Origin: Acidimicrobiaceae bacterium
GTDB lineage: Bacteria > Actinomycetota > Acidimicrobiia > Acidimicrobiales > Bog-793
Length of the DNA stretch: 64,000 nucleotides
Direction: 5' to 3'
Assembly (NCBI GenBank): GCA_025464005.1
Contig: JAODBO010000144.1
Location: 62,001 to 126,000, forward strand
This document shows positions 20,535-29,845 of the stretch, piece after piece. The position numbers and the translations under genes were made by a program. The notes beneath the pieces are model-generated. The model searched no databases, was not told the DNA's origin, and was given only the letters and a program-made list of their open reading frames with translations. Each line of letters starts with the position of its first letter. Position 1 is the first letter of the stretch.

Positions 20535-21599
20535 ATGGACTATCGACAGCTGGGGAGCTCGGGTCTTCGAGTCTCGAGCATCACGCTCGGCACGATGACC
20601 TTCGGCGATCGCGGGCCTGACGCGCCGACCGGCGGCTTGGGGGTCGACGAGGCCCGGGTCCTCGTGGACCAGGCACTCGAGGCCGGTGTCAACACGATCG
20701 ACACGGCCGACGTCTACGCCGCCGGGCGGTCGGAGGAGATCGTCGGCGAGGTCCTCGAGGGCCCCCGCCGCGACGAGGTGGTGCTGGCGACCAAGGTGCG
20801 GTTCCCGATGGGTTCCGGGCCGAACGACGCCGGGCTCTCGCGTGGCTACGTGATCCGGGCGTGCGAGGCCAGCCTCCGGCGTCTGCGCACCGACTACATC
20901 GACCTCTACCAGGTGCACGAGCGCGATGGCATGACCCCGACCGAGGAGACCCTCGACGCGCTCGACACGCTCGTCCACGAAGGCAAGGTCCGCTACATCG
21001 GCTGCTCGAACTTTTCGGCGTGGCACCTGATGGGCGCGCTCGCCGTGTCGGACCGGCTCGGTCTCGAGCGTTACGTGAGCCAGCAGATCTACTACTCGTT
21101 GCTCCACCGCGAGGCCGAGTACGAGCTGGTGCCGCTCTCCATCGACCACGGGATCGGCGTGCTCGTGTGGAGCCCGCTGGCGGGCGGCCTCTTGAGCGGG
21201 AAGTACCGACGCGGCCAGGCGCCGCCCGCGGGGGCTCGTCATGCGACGGAGTGGAAGGAGCCGCCGATCTACGACGAGAAGCAGATGTACGACATCGTCG
21301 ACGTGCTCGTCGACGTGGCCGAGGAGCACGGCCACTCGCCCGCCCAGACGGCGCTGGCCTACCTGCTCGGCAAGCCCGCGGTCACCTCGGTCATCGTGGG
21401 TGCGCGCAAGCCCGAGCAGCTCGCCGACAACCTCGGGTCGTCCGAGTGGCAGCTCGACCCGACTGCTCGTGCCCGGCTCGACGAGGCGAGCGCCCTGCGG
21501 TTGATCTACCCCTACTGGCACCAGGCCAACACCGCCAGCGACCGTCTGAGCGCCGGGGATCGGTCGCTGCTCGGCACGGGACCTAGCAAGCCTGACTGA
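20535..21599 (+). CDS. Aldo/keto reductase
   Basis: AAGGAGG RBS; MDYRQLGSSGLRVSSITLGTMTFGD, DTADVYAAGRSEEIVG, YIGCSNFSAWHL. Confidence 0.93.
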   Translation: MDYRQLGSSGLRVSSITLGTMTFGDRGPDAPTGGLGVDEARVLVDQALEAGVNTIDTADVYAAGRSEEIVGEVLEGPRRDEVVLATKVRFPMGSGPNDAGLSRGYVIRACEASLRRLRTDYIDLYQVHERDGMTPTEETLDALDTLVHEGKVRYIGCSNFSAWHLMGALAVSDRLGLERYVSQQIYYSLLHREAEYELVPLSIDHGIGVLVWSPLAGGLLSGKYRRGQAPPAGARHATEWKEPPIYDEKQMYDIVDVLVDVAEEHGHSPAQTALAYLLGKPAVTSVIVGARKPEQLADNLGSSEWQLDPTARARLDEASALRLIYPYWHQANTASDRLSAGDRSLLGTGPSKPD

Positions 21600-21618
21600 T
21601 CCCGGACCCCACCGAGTA

Positions 21619-22317
21619 GTGGTCGGCCCGGTCCGCCTCGTCGGCATCGACGGCGACGACACCTTGTGGCGGTGCCAGGATCTGTTCGACGAGGCCGAGG
21701 GGGCCTTCTGCGAGCTCGTCGCCCCGTGGGCTTCGCCGGCAGAGCTCGGCGAAGCCCTCGCGCTGCGGGAGTCGGCCAACCGGCCGCTGTTCGGCTACGG
21801 CATCAAAGGCTTCACCATCAGCGCCGTCGAAGTCGCCGTCGACCTGAGCCGAGGCGACGTGCCGGCGCGCACGGTCCAGGCGATCCTCGACGTCGGACGC
21901 GCCCTCTTGGAGCATCCCGTCGAGGTGCTCCCAGATGCCGAGACAGCCGTGGCCGCGCTCGCGAGAACCCACAAGGTCGTGCTCGTCACCAAGGGCGACC
22001 TCGTCGATCAGCAGCGCAAGCTCCGCCTGAGCGGGCTGGGGAAGCATTTCGCACACGTCGAGATCGTGAGCGAGAAGGACCCAGCGACCTACGAGGAGCT
22101 GCTGGTGACGCTCGAGTGCCCGGCCGAGCAGTTCGTGATGATCGGCAACAGCGAACGATCCGACGTCGAGCCGGTACTCGCGATCGGTGCGTGGGCGGTG
22201 CACGTGCCCTACCACACGACGTGGCGCAGCGAGCTGGTCGGCGAGCCCTCGCTCGGCCATCCGCGCCGGCGGGCCGTCGCGAGCCTGGCGGAGATCCCGG
22301 CGCTGCTCGAGAGTTGA
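21619..22317 (+). CDS. HAD family hydrolase
   Basis: DGDDTLW motif I, VLVTKGD motif II, MIGNSERSDVEPVLAIGAWAVHVP motif IV. Confidence 0.85.
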   Translation: MVGPVRLVGIDGDDTLWRCQDLFDEAEGAFCELVAPWASPAELGEALALRESANRPLFGYGIKGFTISAVEVAVDLSRGDVPARTVQAILDVGRALLEHPVEVLPDAETAVAALARTHKVVLVTKGDLVDQQRKLRLSGLGKHFAHVEIVSEKDPATYEELLVTLECPAEQFVMIGNSERSDVEPVLAIGAWAVHVPYHTTWRSELVGEPSLGHPRRRAVASLAEIPALLES

Positions 22318-22319
22318 AC

Positions 22320-23339
22320 TCAGACTCGCGTCGGCGTCGCGCCGCGCCGGACGGCGAGACCGGCGAGGACCTCGAGCACGACGCGATGCGCGTTGTTCAC
22401 GGTGAGCTCGGCCCAGTCGTACGCGGGGGCCACCTCGACGACGTCGAGCGCCACGAGCGGGACCTCGATCGCCAGGCGCCGTACGGCGCGCAGCAGGTCG
22501 ACTGGAGCGAGACCGCCCGGCTCCGGCGTGCCGGTACCCGGCGCGAACCCGGGGTCGAGCACGTCGATGTCGACCGAGAGGTAGACGGCGTCGCAGCCGT
22601 CCATCGCCTCGGCGACCGCGTCGTCGATCACCGCGTCGAGCCCGCGCTCCCAGACCTCGTGCATGAGGTGATAGCGCATCTGCTGCTCGCGCATCCACGC
22701 GAAGGTCTCCGCAGGAGGCCAGTACCCCCGTAGGCCGACCTGGACGAAGTTGCGCCCGAGCACCGCCCCGGACTCGATGAGGCGCCGCATCGGCGTGCCG
22801 TGGCTCGCGAGGTTGCCGTCGATGACGTCCGCGGTGTCCGCGTGCGCGTCGAAGTGGACGACGCCGATCCGGCCCCAGCCTCGTGCCGTAGCGACCGCCG
22901 TAGCCGAGGGCCAGGTGATGGAGTGGTCACCGCCGAGGACCACGGGGAAAATGGCGCGATCGGCCACCTCTGACACGCGGGCGCGAATGGCTGCGTGCGC
23001 GGCCTCGACCATGCCATGTGGGCAGATCGCGTCGCCGTAGTCGACGACCTCTAGCTCGTCGAAGATCTCGATGCCGAGGTCGAGGTGGAAGGTCCCGGGC
23101 CCGTACGCGAGCGCTCGCAGCGCCCGCGGTCCAAAGCGTGCCCCGGGGCGGTTGGTCGTGGAGTCGTCCCAGGGAGCGCCGACCACCGCGACCGCGGGCT
23201 GCCAGCGGTCGAGCTCCGCGGGCTCGGTGAGCAGCGGTCGCCCGGCGAACGTGGCGAGACCTTGGAAGGACGGCCCGTCCAGCTGGGCGCGAAGCCCCGG
23301 TGGTAGGTCGCGATCGGGATGCTCGGGCTGCTCGGTCAC
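22320..23339 (-). CDS. speB: Agmatinase / ureohydrolase
   Basis: GGDHSITWP, HFDAHADTADV, SVDIDVLDPGFAPGTGTPEPGGL Mn-binding motifs. Confidence 0.9.
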   Translation of the reverse strand: MTEQPEHPDRDLPPGLRAQLDGPSFQGLATFAGRPLLTEPAELDRWQPAVAVVGAPWDDSTTNRPGARFGPRALRALAYGPGTFHLDLGIEIFDELEVVDYGDAICPHGMVEAAHAAIRARVSEVADRAIFPVVLGGDHSITWPSATAVATARGWGRIGVVHFDAHADTADVIDGNLASHGTPMRRLIESGAVLGRNFVQVGLRGYWPPAETFAWMREQQMRYHLMHEVWERGLDAVIDDAVAEAMDGCDAVYLSVDIDVLDPGFAPGTGTPEPGGLAPVDLLRAVRRLAIEVPLVALDVVEVAPAYDWAELTVNNAHRVVLEVLAGLAVRRGATPTRV

Positions 23340-23343
23340 TTGG

Positions 23344-23411
23344 CTCGCTGGCTCACTTGGCTCGCTGGCTCACTCGGCTCGCTTGGTCATTCGGCTCGCT
23401 TGGTCATTCGG
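23344..23411. repeat. Four tandem 17-bp units between decarboxylase stop and agmatinase start
   Basis: CTCGCTGGCTCACTTGG / CTCGCTGGCTCACTCGG / CTCGCTTGGTCATTCGG / CTCGCTTGGTCATTCGG. Confidence 0.9.
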
Positions 23412-24825
23412 TCATAGTGTCGAGGATGACGTCGATGTCAGCTTCGGTGGTGGTGGGGTTGACGACGGCGAAGCGGCCGACGGTCTCGCCGTCCACCGTA
23501 GACGGGGTGACGAATGCCACCTCCTCGAGCCGCAGCCGCTCGGACCATTCGAGGTAGCGCTGCCTCGTCCACCCCGCGCGCCGGAAGCAGACGACGGAGA
23601 GGTCGGGCCAGACGACGAGCTCGAAGCCCGGCCGCTCGCTCACCGACCTCGCGGCGTGGCGAGCGACCTCGAGCGTACGCTCGACCGACGCCGCGTAGCG
23701 ATCGGTGCCATAGGACGCGAGCGAGAACCAGAACGGCAGGCCCCGCGCCCGGCGCGTGAGCTGTATGGCGTAGTCCGAGGGATTCCAGTCGGAGCCGGAC
23801 TGGAGGACCTCGAGATAGCCGGCGTGCTGGGTATGGGCGCGCCGGGCGAGCTCCGGGTCGCGATACAAAAGCGCCGCGCAGTCGAACGGGGCGAACAGCC
23901 ACTTGTGGGGGTCGACGCAGAGCGAGTCCGCTCTCTCGATCCCTTCGAAGAGTCCCCGGGCGCTCGGAGCTGCGAGCGCCGCGGCACCGTAGGCGCCGTC
24001 GACATGGAGCCAGATCTCGAGATCGCTCGCGGCGTCCGCGACCGAGGCGATGTCGTCCACGATGCCGAGATTGGTCGTGCCGGCGGTGGCGACGACTGCG
24101 AAGACGCGGTGCCGTCCGTCGCTCTCGACTTCGGCGACGACCCGCCGCACCGCTTCGCCGGTGAGGCGCCGGTCCGGTCCCACCTCGGCGACGACACGGT
24201 CGACGTCCATGACGCCAGCGGCGCTGGCGAGTGACGAATGGGCCTCGGGGCTCACCACGATCGCCCATCGGGGATCTGGCCGCGCGCCCTCCGGGCGGCC
24301 GACACTCGAGAGCTCCGGTGCGGTCGCCGGAGCCGACGAGCCCGGCGCGCGTCGCCGCGCCGCGTCGCGAGCGGCCACGAGGGCCGAAAGATTGGCGATC
24401 GTGCCACCCTGCACGAAGACGCCTCCGGCGCCGCTCGGAAGGCCGGCGAGGTCGGCTATCCACCGCAATGCCTGGTTCTCCGCAAAGACCGCGCCCGCTC
24501 CCTCGAGCCAGCTGCCGCCGTAGATGGACGACGCGCCGACGACGAGGTCGAACAGCATCGACAGCTCGGTTGGCGCGCACGGGATGAAGGAGAGGTTGCG
24601 CGGGTGATCAGTCGATATGCAGGCGGGAGCGAGCACCTCGGAGAAGAGCCGGAGGGCCGCTGCGCCGCCGATCCCGCCCGGTGTGATCGTCTGTCCAGCC
24701 GAGGTCTCGAGCTCGGCGGCCGAGCGGGGACCGTCGAGGGGGACCGGGTCCAGCCGCACCCGATCCCGGGCGTAGTCGAGCACGTCACCAGCCAGTCGCT
24801 CGACCTCCGCGCTCCAACCGTGCAC
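23404..24825 (-). CDS. Group II pyridoxal-dependent decarboxylase
   Basis: GTG start at 24825; VDGAYGAAALA, DPHKWLFAPFDCAALLYRD PLP-lysine motif. Confidence 0.9.
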   Translation of the reverse strand: MHGWSAEVERLAGDVLDYARDRVRLDPVPLDGPRSAAELETSAGQTITPGGIGGAAALRLFSEVLAPACISTDHPRNLSFIPCAPTELSMLFDLVVGASSIYGGSWLEGAGAVFAENQALRWIADLAGLPSGAGGVFVQGGTIANLSALVAARDAARRRAPGSSAPATAPELSSVGRPEGARPDPRWAIVVSPEAHSSLASAAGVMDVDRVVAEVGPDRRLTGEAVRRVVAEVESDGRHRVFAVVATAGTTNLGIVDDIASVADAASDLEIWLHVDGAYGAAALAAPSARGLFEGIERADSLCVDPHKWLFAPFDCAALLYRDPELARRAHTQHAGYLEVLQSGSDWNPSDYAIQLTRRARGLPFWFSLASYGTDRYAASVERTLEVARHAARSVSERPGFELVVWPDLSVVCFRRAGWTRQRYLEWSERLRLEEVAFVTPSTVDGETVGRFAVVNPTTTEADIDVILDTMTE

Positions 24826-25037
24826 GTTGCTTCCTCGATCTGGCCTACTACCGACGGCTGCACACCTGCTGTTCGGCGCCGTATCTACTGCAGAACAGCC
24901 CAGCGGGATCACGTGACGCTTCGTCGTTTATGCGACCCCGCGTGACATGACGCTTTCTCACGGCCCGCGGTCAGTACACTGCGGGCCGGACGCTTGCCGT
25001 GTCCCGATCGATCGCCGTCCGAACACCCTAGGGCGGG

Positions 25038-26126
25038 GTGGCGAGGATTGTGCGAACGCGCCTGTGGCGCCGAAGGGACGGTTACACAGTGCCGGCAATG
25101 ATGGATGTGGACGGGTCGCTGGCACGTGACCCATCCGAGGATCCGGTGGCTTGCGCCGACGAGATCCTGCGTGAAGCGACCCTACCGGGCGCTCCTCGCC
25201 GCCCGATCGAGGGGGCGAAGGACGTGCCGCGCAGCCAGCAGGTGGTCACCGCGCTGCTCGTCTTCGGGCCGTTCGTCGGTCTCGCCATCGCGTTGCCCCT
25301 GCTCTGGGGCAGCTTCGTGAACCTCACGGACATCGTCATGGGCATGGTGCTCTACGTCGTGCCCTGCGTCGGGCTCACGGTCGGCTACCACCGGCTGTTC
25401 ACCCACAGGAGCTTCACCGCCAACCGACCGCTGCGGATCGCCCTCGCCATCGCCGGTTCCCTCGGCGTAGAAGGGTCGGTGACCGACTGGGTCGCCACAC
25501 ATCGCCGCCACCACCGCTACAGCGACATGGAGGGCGACCCCCACTCGCCGCATCGCTACGGCGAGAGCGCCGAGTCCCTGCTACGCGGTCTCGTGTTCGC
25601 CCACGTTGGGTGGCTGTTCCTCACCGACGCGACCTCCGTTGAGCGCTACGCGCCGGACATGCTCGCCGACAGCGACCTCCGCAGGATCGGGCGGTGGTTC
25701 CCGGCGCTCGCGATCGGGTCCCTGGCCCTGCCCTTCGCGCTCGGCTACGCCCTCTCGGGCACGCTGGCCGGCGCGTTCTCGGCCTTCGTCTGGGCCGGTC
25801 TGCTCCGCATGGCATTGCTCCACCACGTCACGTGGAGCGTGAACTCGGTCTGCCACACCTTCGGCCGGCGCCGCTTCGACACGAAGGACAAGAGCAGGGA
25901 CGTGGCGGTGCTCGCCGTGCTCTCCCTCGGCGAGTCCTGGCACAACGGGCACCACGCGCACCCCTCGTGGGCGCGCCACGGTGCTGAGAAGGGCCAGCTC
26001 GACATCTCGGCCGAGGTGATCAGGCTGTTCGAACGTCTGGGCTGGGCCACGCGAGTGCGGTGGCCGTCCGCGCCCGGCGCCGCCCGCACCCCGATCGAGG
26101 CGCCCGAGCGGGAGAGCATCTCCTAG
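25038..26126 (+). CDS. Acyl-CoA (fatty acid) desaturase
   Basis: Three His boxes HRLFTH, HRRHH, HNGHH; multiple TMs; start could also be ATG at 25098. Confidence 0.92.
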   Translation: MARIVRTRLWRRRDGYTVPAMMDVDGSLARDPSEDPVACADEILREATLPGAPRRPIEGAKDVPRSQQVVTALLVFGPFVGLAIALPLLWGSFVNLTDIVMGMVLYVVPCVGLTVGYHRLFTHRSFTANRPLRIALAIAGSLGVEGSVTDWVATHRRHHRYSDMEGDPHSPHRYGESAESLLRGLVFAHVGWLFLTDATSVERYAPDMLADSDLRRIGRWFPALAIGSLALPFALGYALSGTLAGAFSAFVWAGLLRMALLHHVTWSVNSVCHTFGRRRFDTKDKSRDVAVLAVLSLGESWHNGHHAHPSWARHGAEKGQLDISAEVIRLFERLGWATRVRWPSAPGAARTPIEAPERESIS

Positions 26127-26133
26127 GAGGATC

Positions 26134-26595
26134 ATGGAAAAGGGCGACACCGTCACGGATTTCTCGCTCAGCGACGAGCGAGGAATCACTCGCTCCCTCT
26201 CGGAGCTGCTCGGCGCCGGGCCCGTGGTCCTCTACTTCTACCCCGCGGCGATGACCAAGGGCTGCACCGTCGAGAGCTGCCACTTCCGTGACCTCGGCGC
26301 CGAGTTCGCCGCGCTCGGCGCCCAGCGGGTCGGCATCAGCGCCGACACCGTCGACACACAGCACCGCTTCTCCGAGATGCACGCTTTCGACTTCCCGCTC
26401 CTGTCCGACCCCAACGGCGTAGTCGCGAAGATGTTCGGCGTGAAGCGGAACTTCGGACCTCTTCCGGTGAAGCGCTGGACCTTCGTCATCGACACCGACG
26501 CCAAGGTGCTCGAGGTGATCAAGAGCGAGACGCGCATGGGCTTGCACGCGGACCGAGCGCTCGAGGTGCTCCGGGAGCGCGCCCCGCGCAGCTGA
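26134..26595 (+). CDS. bcp: Peroxiredoxin (Bcp/PrxQ type)
   Basis: PAAMTKGCTVESCHFRD (C-x4-C) and AhpC/TSA fold sequence. Confidence 0.92.
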   Translation: MEKGDTVTDFSLSDERGITRSLSELLGAGPVVLYFYPAAMTKGCTVESCHFRDLGAEFAALGAQRVGISADTVDTQHRFSEMHAFDFPLLSDPNGVVAKMFGVKRNFGPLPVKRWTFVIDTDAKVLEVIKSETRMGLHADRALEVLRERAPRS

Positions 26596-26601
26596 GCAGG
26601 G

Positions 26602-27921
26602 GTGGCCGGCGAGGGCCGGGACCTGGCTAACCTCGCCGTCGTGGCGAGGTCCAGGCTCCTCGTTGACATCACGCCCTTGCGGAAGTTCCCGCAGTTCCGG
26701 CTGTTGTGGTCCGGGTTCCTCGTCAGCTCGCTGGGCAACCAGATCACGGTCGTCGCCGTGCCCTACCAGATCTACCGGCTGACGCACTCCTCGCTCGACG
26801 TGGGGTTCGTGAGCCTCGTGCAGATCGGCCCCTTGCTGGTCGGCTCCCTCGTCGGCGGCCCGATCGCCGACTCGTTCGACCGTCGCCGGCTCCTCATGGT
26901 CACCCAGGTTCTCCTCGCCTCGACGAGCCTCGGGCTCGCGCTCAACGCCGGATCGCGCCAGCCGTCGCTCTGGCCGTTGTTCGTGTGCAGTGGACTGCAG
27001 GCGGGCTTCTCGGGCGTCGACAGCCCGACGAGGTCCGCGCTCGTCGTCAACGTCGTCGACCGCGGCTCGATCGTGAGCGCCAACGCGCTCTGGCAGGTGC
27101 TGTTCCAGTTCGGCCAGATCGGGGGGCCGGCGATCGCTGGGCTGCTGCTCGGGCGTTTCGGTGTGGGTCCCGTCTACTGGATCGACCTCGCGACCTTCGG
27201 CGCGTCGCTGCTCAGCGTCTCGCGGATGAAGACCGTCCGTACCGTGCGGCCGGCGGGGGGGAGGGAGCTCGGCTTCGGCGCGATGGTGGGCGGCCTGCGT
27301 TACCTGCGCGGCCATCAGGTCCTCCAGGCGATCTTCCTCGTCGACTTGAACGCGATGGTCTTCGGCATGCCCCGAGCGCTCTTCCCGGCGCTCGGCCTGA
27401 CGCACTTCCACGGGGGCGCCAACACCGTCGGCCTGCTCTACGCCGCGCCCGGGGCCGGCGCGCTCGCCGGCGCGCTGCTCACGGGCTGGGTGGCGCGGGT
27501 GCGTCGCCAAGGCCGCGCCGTGCTCCTCGCGGTCCTCTCCTGGGGTATCGCGATCGCGCTGTTCGGCCTGGTGCCCTATCTGGCACTCGGGCTCGTCCTC
27601 CTCGGTGTGGCCGGTGCCTCCGACGTCGTCTCCGCGGTGTTCCGAGCGACCATCCTTCAGCTCGAGACGCCTCGAGAGCTGCTCGGTCGGCTCCAGGCCG
27701 TCCAGACCGCGGTCGTCACCGGCGGCCCGCGCCTCGGCGACCTCGAGGCGGGAGTTGTCGCGTCCCTCGCCGGCACCGAGGTGTCGGTTGTCTCGGGCGG
27801 CCTGCTCTGCGTGCTCGGGGTCCTCGTGCTCGCGCGGCGGCTGCCGAGCTTCCGGCGACTTCAGCTGCAGGCAACGTCGGTCGGCGACGCGCCGCCCGGT
27901 GCCGAGGGTGTGGAAGGGTAG
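26602..27921 (+). CDS. MFS transporter (EntS/MFS_3-like)
   Basis: FRLLWSGFLVSSLGNQITVVAVPYQIYRLT, GPIADSFDRRRLLM. Confidence 0.9.
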   Translation: MAGEGRDLANLAVVARSRLLVDITPLRKFPQFRLLWSGFLVSSLGNQITVVAVPYQIYRLTHSSLDVGFVSLVQIGPLLVGSLVGGPIADSFDRRRLLMVTQVLLASTSLGLALNAGSRQPSLWPLFVCSGLQAGFSGVDSPTRSALVVNVVDRGSIVSANALWQVLFQFGQIGGPAIAGLLLGRFGVGPVYWIDLATFGASLLSVSRMKTVRTVRPAGGRELGFGAMVGGLRYLRGHQVLQAIFLVDLNAMVFGMPRALFPALGLTHFHGGANTVGLLYAAPGAGALAGALLTGWVARVRRQGRAVLLAVLSWGIAIALFGLVPYLALGLVLLGVAGASDVVSAVFRATILQLETPRELLGRLQAVQTAVVTGGPRLGDLEAGVVASLAGTEVSVVSGGLLCVLGVLVLARRLPSFRRLQLQATSVGDAPPGAEGVEG

Positions 27922-27940
27922 GGACGTGCAAGATGGCCCC

Positions 27941-28606
27941 ATGCAGATCGGCGTCGTCGGCGGGACGGGTCCGGCCGGGCGCGCGCTCGCGTCGCGTCTC
28001 GCAGCCGGTGGCGCGGAGGTCCTCCTCGGCTCGCGATCCGCGGAGCGGGGCGAGGAGATCGCCGCAGAGCTGCGCCACAAGTGGCCGGACCGCAAGCTCG
28101 AGCTCGTCGGCGTGGCCAACGAGACCGCTGCCTCAGCCGGGGTCGTCGTGCTCGCGACGCCCTTCGAGGCCGCGGCGGAGACGGTCCTCGACCTCGCCGA
28201 GGCGCTCTCGGGCAAGGTCGTCATCTCGATGGTCAACGCCCTCGTCCGCGTCGGCGGCGAGCTCCAGGCTTTGTTGCCGGCGCGGGGGTCCGTCGCCGCG
28301 ATGCTGCAGGCAGCGTTGCCCGAGTCGGCGGTCACGGCAGCGTTCCAGCACCTGCCGGCACGCGCGCTCGCCGCGATCGACCGCGAGCTGCGGGCCGACG
28401 TGCTCGTCTGCGCGGACACCCCCGATGGCCTCGCGGCCACGGTGGCGGTCGTCGAGGTCATGCCGGGGCTGCGCGCGGTGCACGCCGGCTCGCTGGCATC
28501 CGCCGGAGCGGTCGAAGCGCTCGCGGCCGTCCTCGTGAATGTCAACGTCAGCTACCGGTCGCACGTCGCCGTGCAGCTCACAGGCCTACGCGAGCGGGGC
28601 GCCTGA
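27941..28606 (+). CDS. npdG: NADPH-dependent F420 reductase family protein
   Basis: MQIGVVGGTGPAGRALASRLAAGGAEVLLGSRSAERGEEIAAEL; npdG-like Rossmann protein. Confidence 0.85.
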   Translation: MQIGVVGGTGPAGRALASRLAAGGAEVLLGSRSAERGEEIAAELRHKWPDRKLELVGVANETAASAGVVVLATPFEAAAETVLDLAEALSGKVVISMVNALVRVGGELQALLPARGSVAAMLQAALPESAVTAAFQHLPARALAAIDRELRADVLVCADTPDGLAATVAVVEVMPGLRAVHAGSLASAGAVEALAAVLVNVNVSYRSHVAVQLTGLRERGA

Positions 28607-28611
28607 CGGTC

Positions 28612-29733
28612 ATGACCGTGCATCTGTACGACACCGCTCGCCGCGAGGTCGTCCCATTCGAGCCAGGCCACATCGTGCGGATGTACACGTGCGGGATCAC
28701 CCCGTACGACTCGGCGCACCTCGGCCACGCTGCTACGTACCTCGCCTACGACATCCTCCAGCGTCGGCTGCGCGACCTCGGACACGAGACCCGCTGCGTC
28801 CGCAACGTCACGGACGTCGATGACGACATCCTGCGCAAGGCACGCGAGCTGGGAGTCCACTACCTGGACCTCGCAGCGGAGGAGATCGCCCGCTTCGACG
28901 AGCAGATGTCCGCGCTCGGCCTCATCGCGCCCTACCGCGAGCCGCGCGCGACTTCCGCTATCCCGGACATCCTCGGCTTCATCGGCATGGTGCTCGACTC
29001 CGGCCACGCCTACCAGGCCGCCGGGGCCGTCTACTTCTCCGTGTCGTCGTTCGAACGTTTCGGTCAGGTGAGTCACCTCTCGCGAGCCGAGATGCTCGCC
29101 CTCGCGCGAGACCGCGGTGGCAATCCCGACGACCCGGCGAAGCGTGACGCGCTCGACTTCGTCCTGTGGCAGCCCTCGCTCCCGGACGAGCCGGCGTGGG
29201 AATCGCTGTGGGGCCCCGGCCGCCCGGGTTGGCACATCGAGTGCTCGGCGCTCGCGATGCGCGAGCTCGGCCTTCCACTCGACTTGCACGGCGGCGGCTC
29301 GGACCTGATCTTTCCCCACCACGAGTGCGAGGCGGCGCAGTCGGAGTCGGCGACGGGGGAGCGTTTCGTCCGCCACTGGATGCACGTCGGGATGGTCTGT
29401 CTCGACGGCGAGAAGATGTCGAAGTCCCTCGGCAACCTCGTGTTCGTCGGGGACCTGCTGAAGGAGCACGAGCCGGCGGCGATCCGCCTGGCAATCCTCT
29501 CCCAGCACTACCGGCAGAGCTGGGAGTGGCACGCCGGGCTCCTCGACGAGGCGGAGGCGCGGGTCGTCCGCTGGCGAGCGGCCGGGTCGGGAGACGGGGC
29601 GATGGCCGAGGTCCGGGAGCGCCTGGACGACGATCTCGACACGCCGGGGGCGCTACGAGCTGTCGACGCGGCCGCCGCGGCGGGCGTCGGCGTGGCGAGG
29701 ACTGCGGGATCGCTGCTCGGCGTCGAGCTGTAG
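28612..29733 (+). CDS. mshC: MshC-like cysteine:GlcN-Ins ligase (CysS paralog)
   Basis: YTCGITPYDSAHLGHAATYLAYD, GWHIECSALAM, GGGSDLIFPHHECE, KMSKSLGN; ~373 aa as for MshC. Confidence 0.8.
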   Translation: MTVHLYDTARREVVPFEPGHIVRMYTCGITPYDSAHLGHAATYLAYDILQRRLRDLGHETRCVRNVTDVDDDILRKARELGVHYLDLAAEEIARFDEQMSALGLIAPYREPRATSAIPDILGFIGMVLDSGHAYQAAGAVYFSVSSFERFGQVSHLSRAEMLALARDRGGNPDDPAKRDALDFVLWQPSLPDEPAWESLWGPGRPGWHIECSALAMRELGLPLDLHGGGSDLIFPHHECEAAQSESATGERFVRHWMHVGMVCLDGEKMSKSLGNLVFVGDLLKEHEPAAIRLAILSQHYRQSWEWHAGLLDEAEARVVRWRAAGSGDGAMAEVRERLDDDLDTPGALRAVDAAAAAGVGVARTAGSLLGVEL

Positions 29734-29845
29734 CGTCGGGCCCGCCCTCGATGCCAAGCGGTCCCGAGAGGCGTCCGGGGCAGCCGATAGGCTGATCCAA
29801 CCCGCCGCCGGTCGGCGGCCGACGACCTAGGAGCCCCGGGACCCG

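Noticed and set aside
26020-28545. 841-aa minus-strand ORF
   Set aside because: Antisense to clear peroxiredoxin, MFS and npdG genes; biased Arg/Glu/Ala composition typical of spurious long ORFs in high-GC DNA
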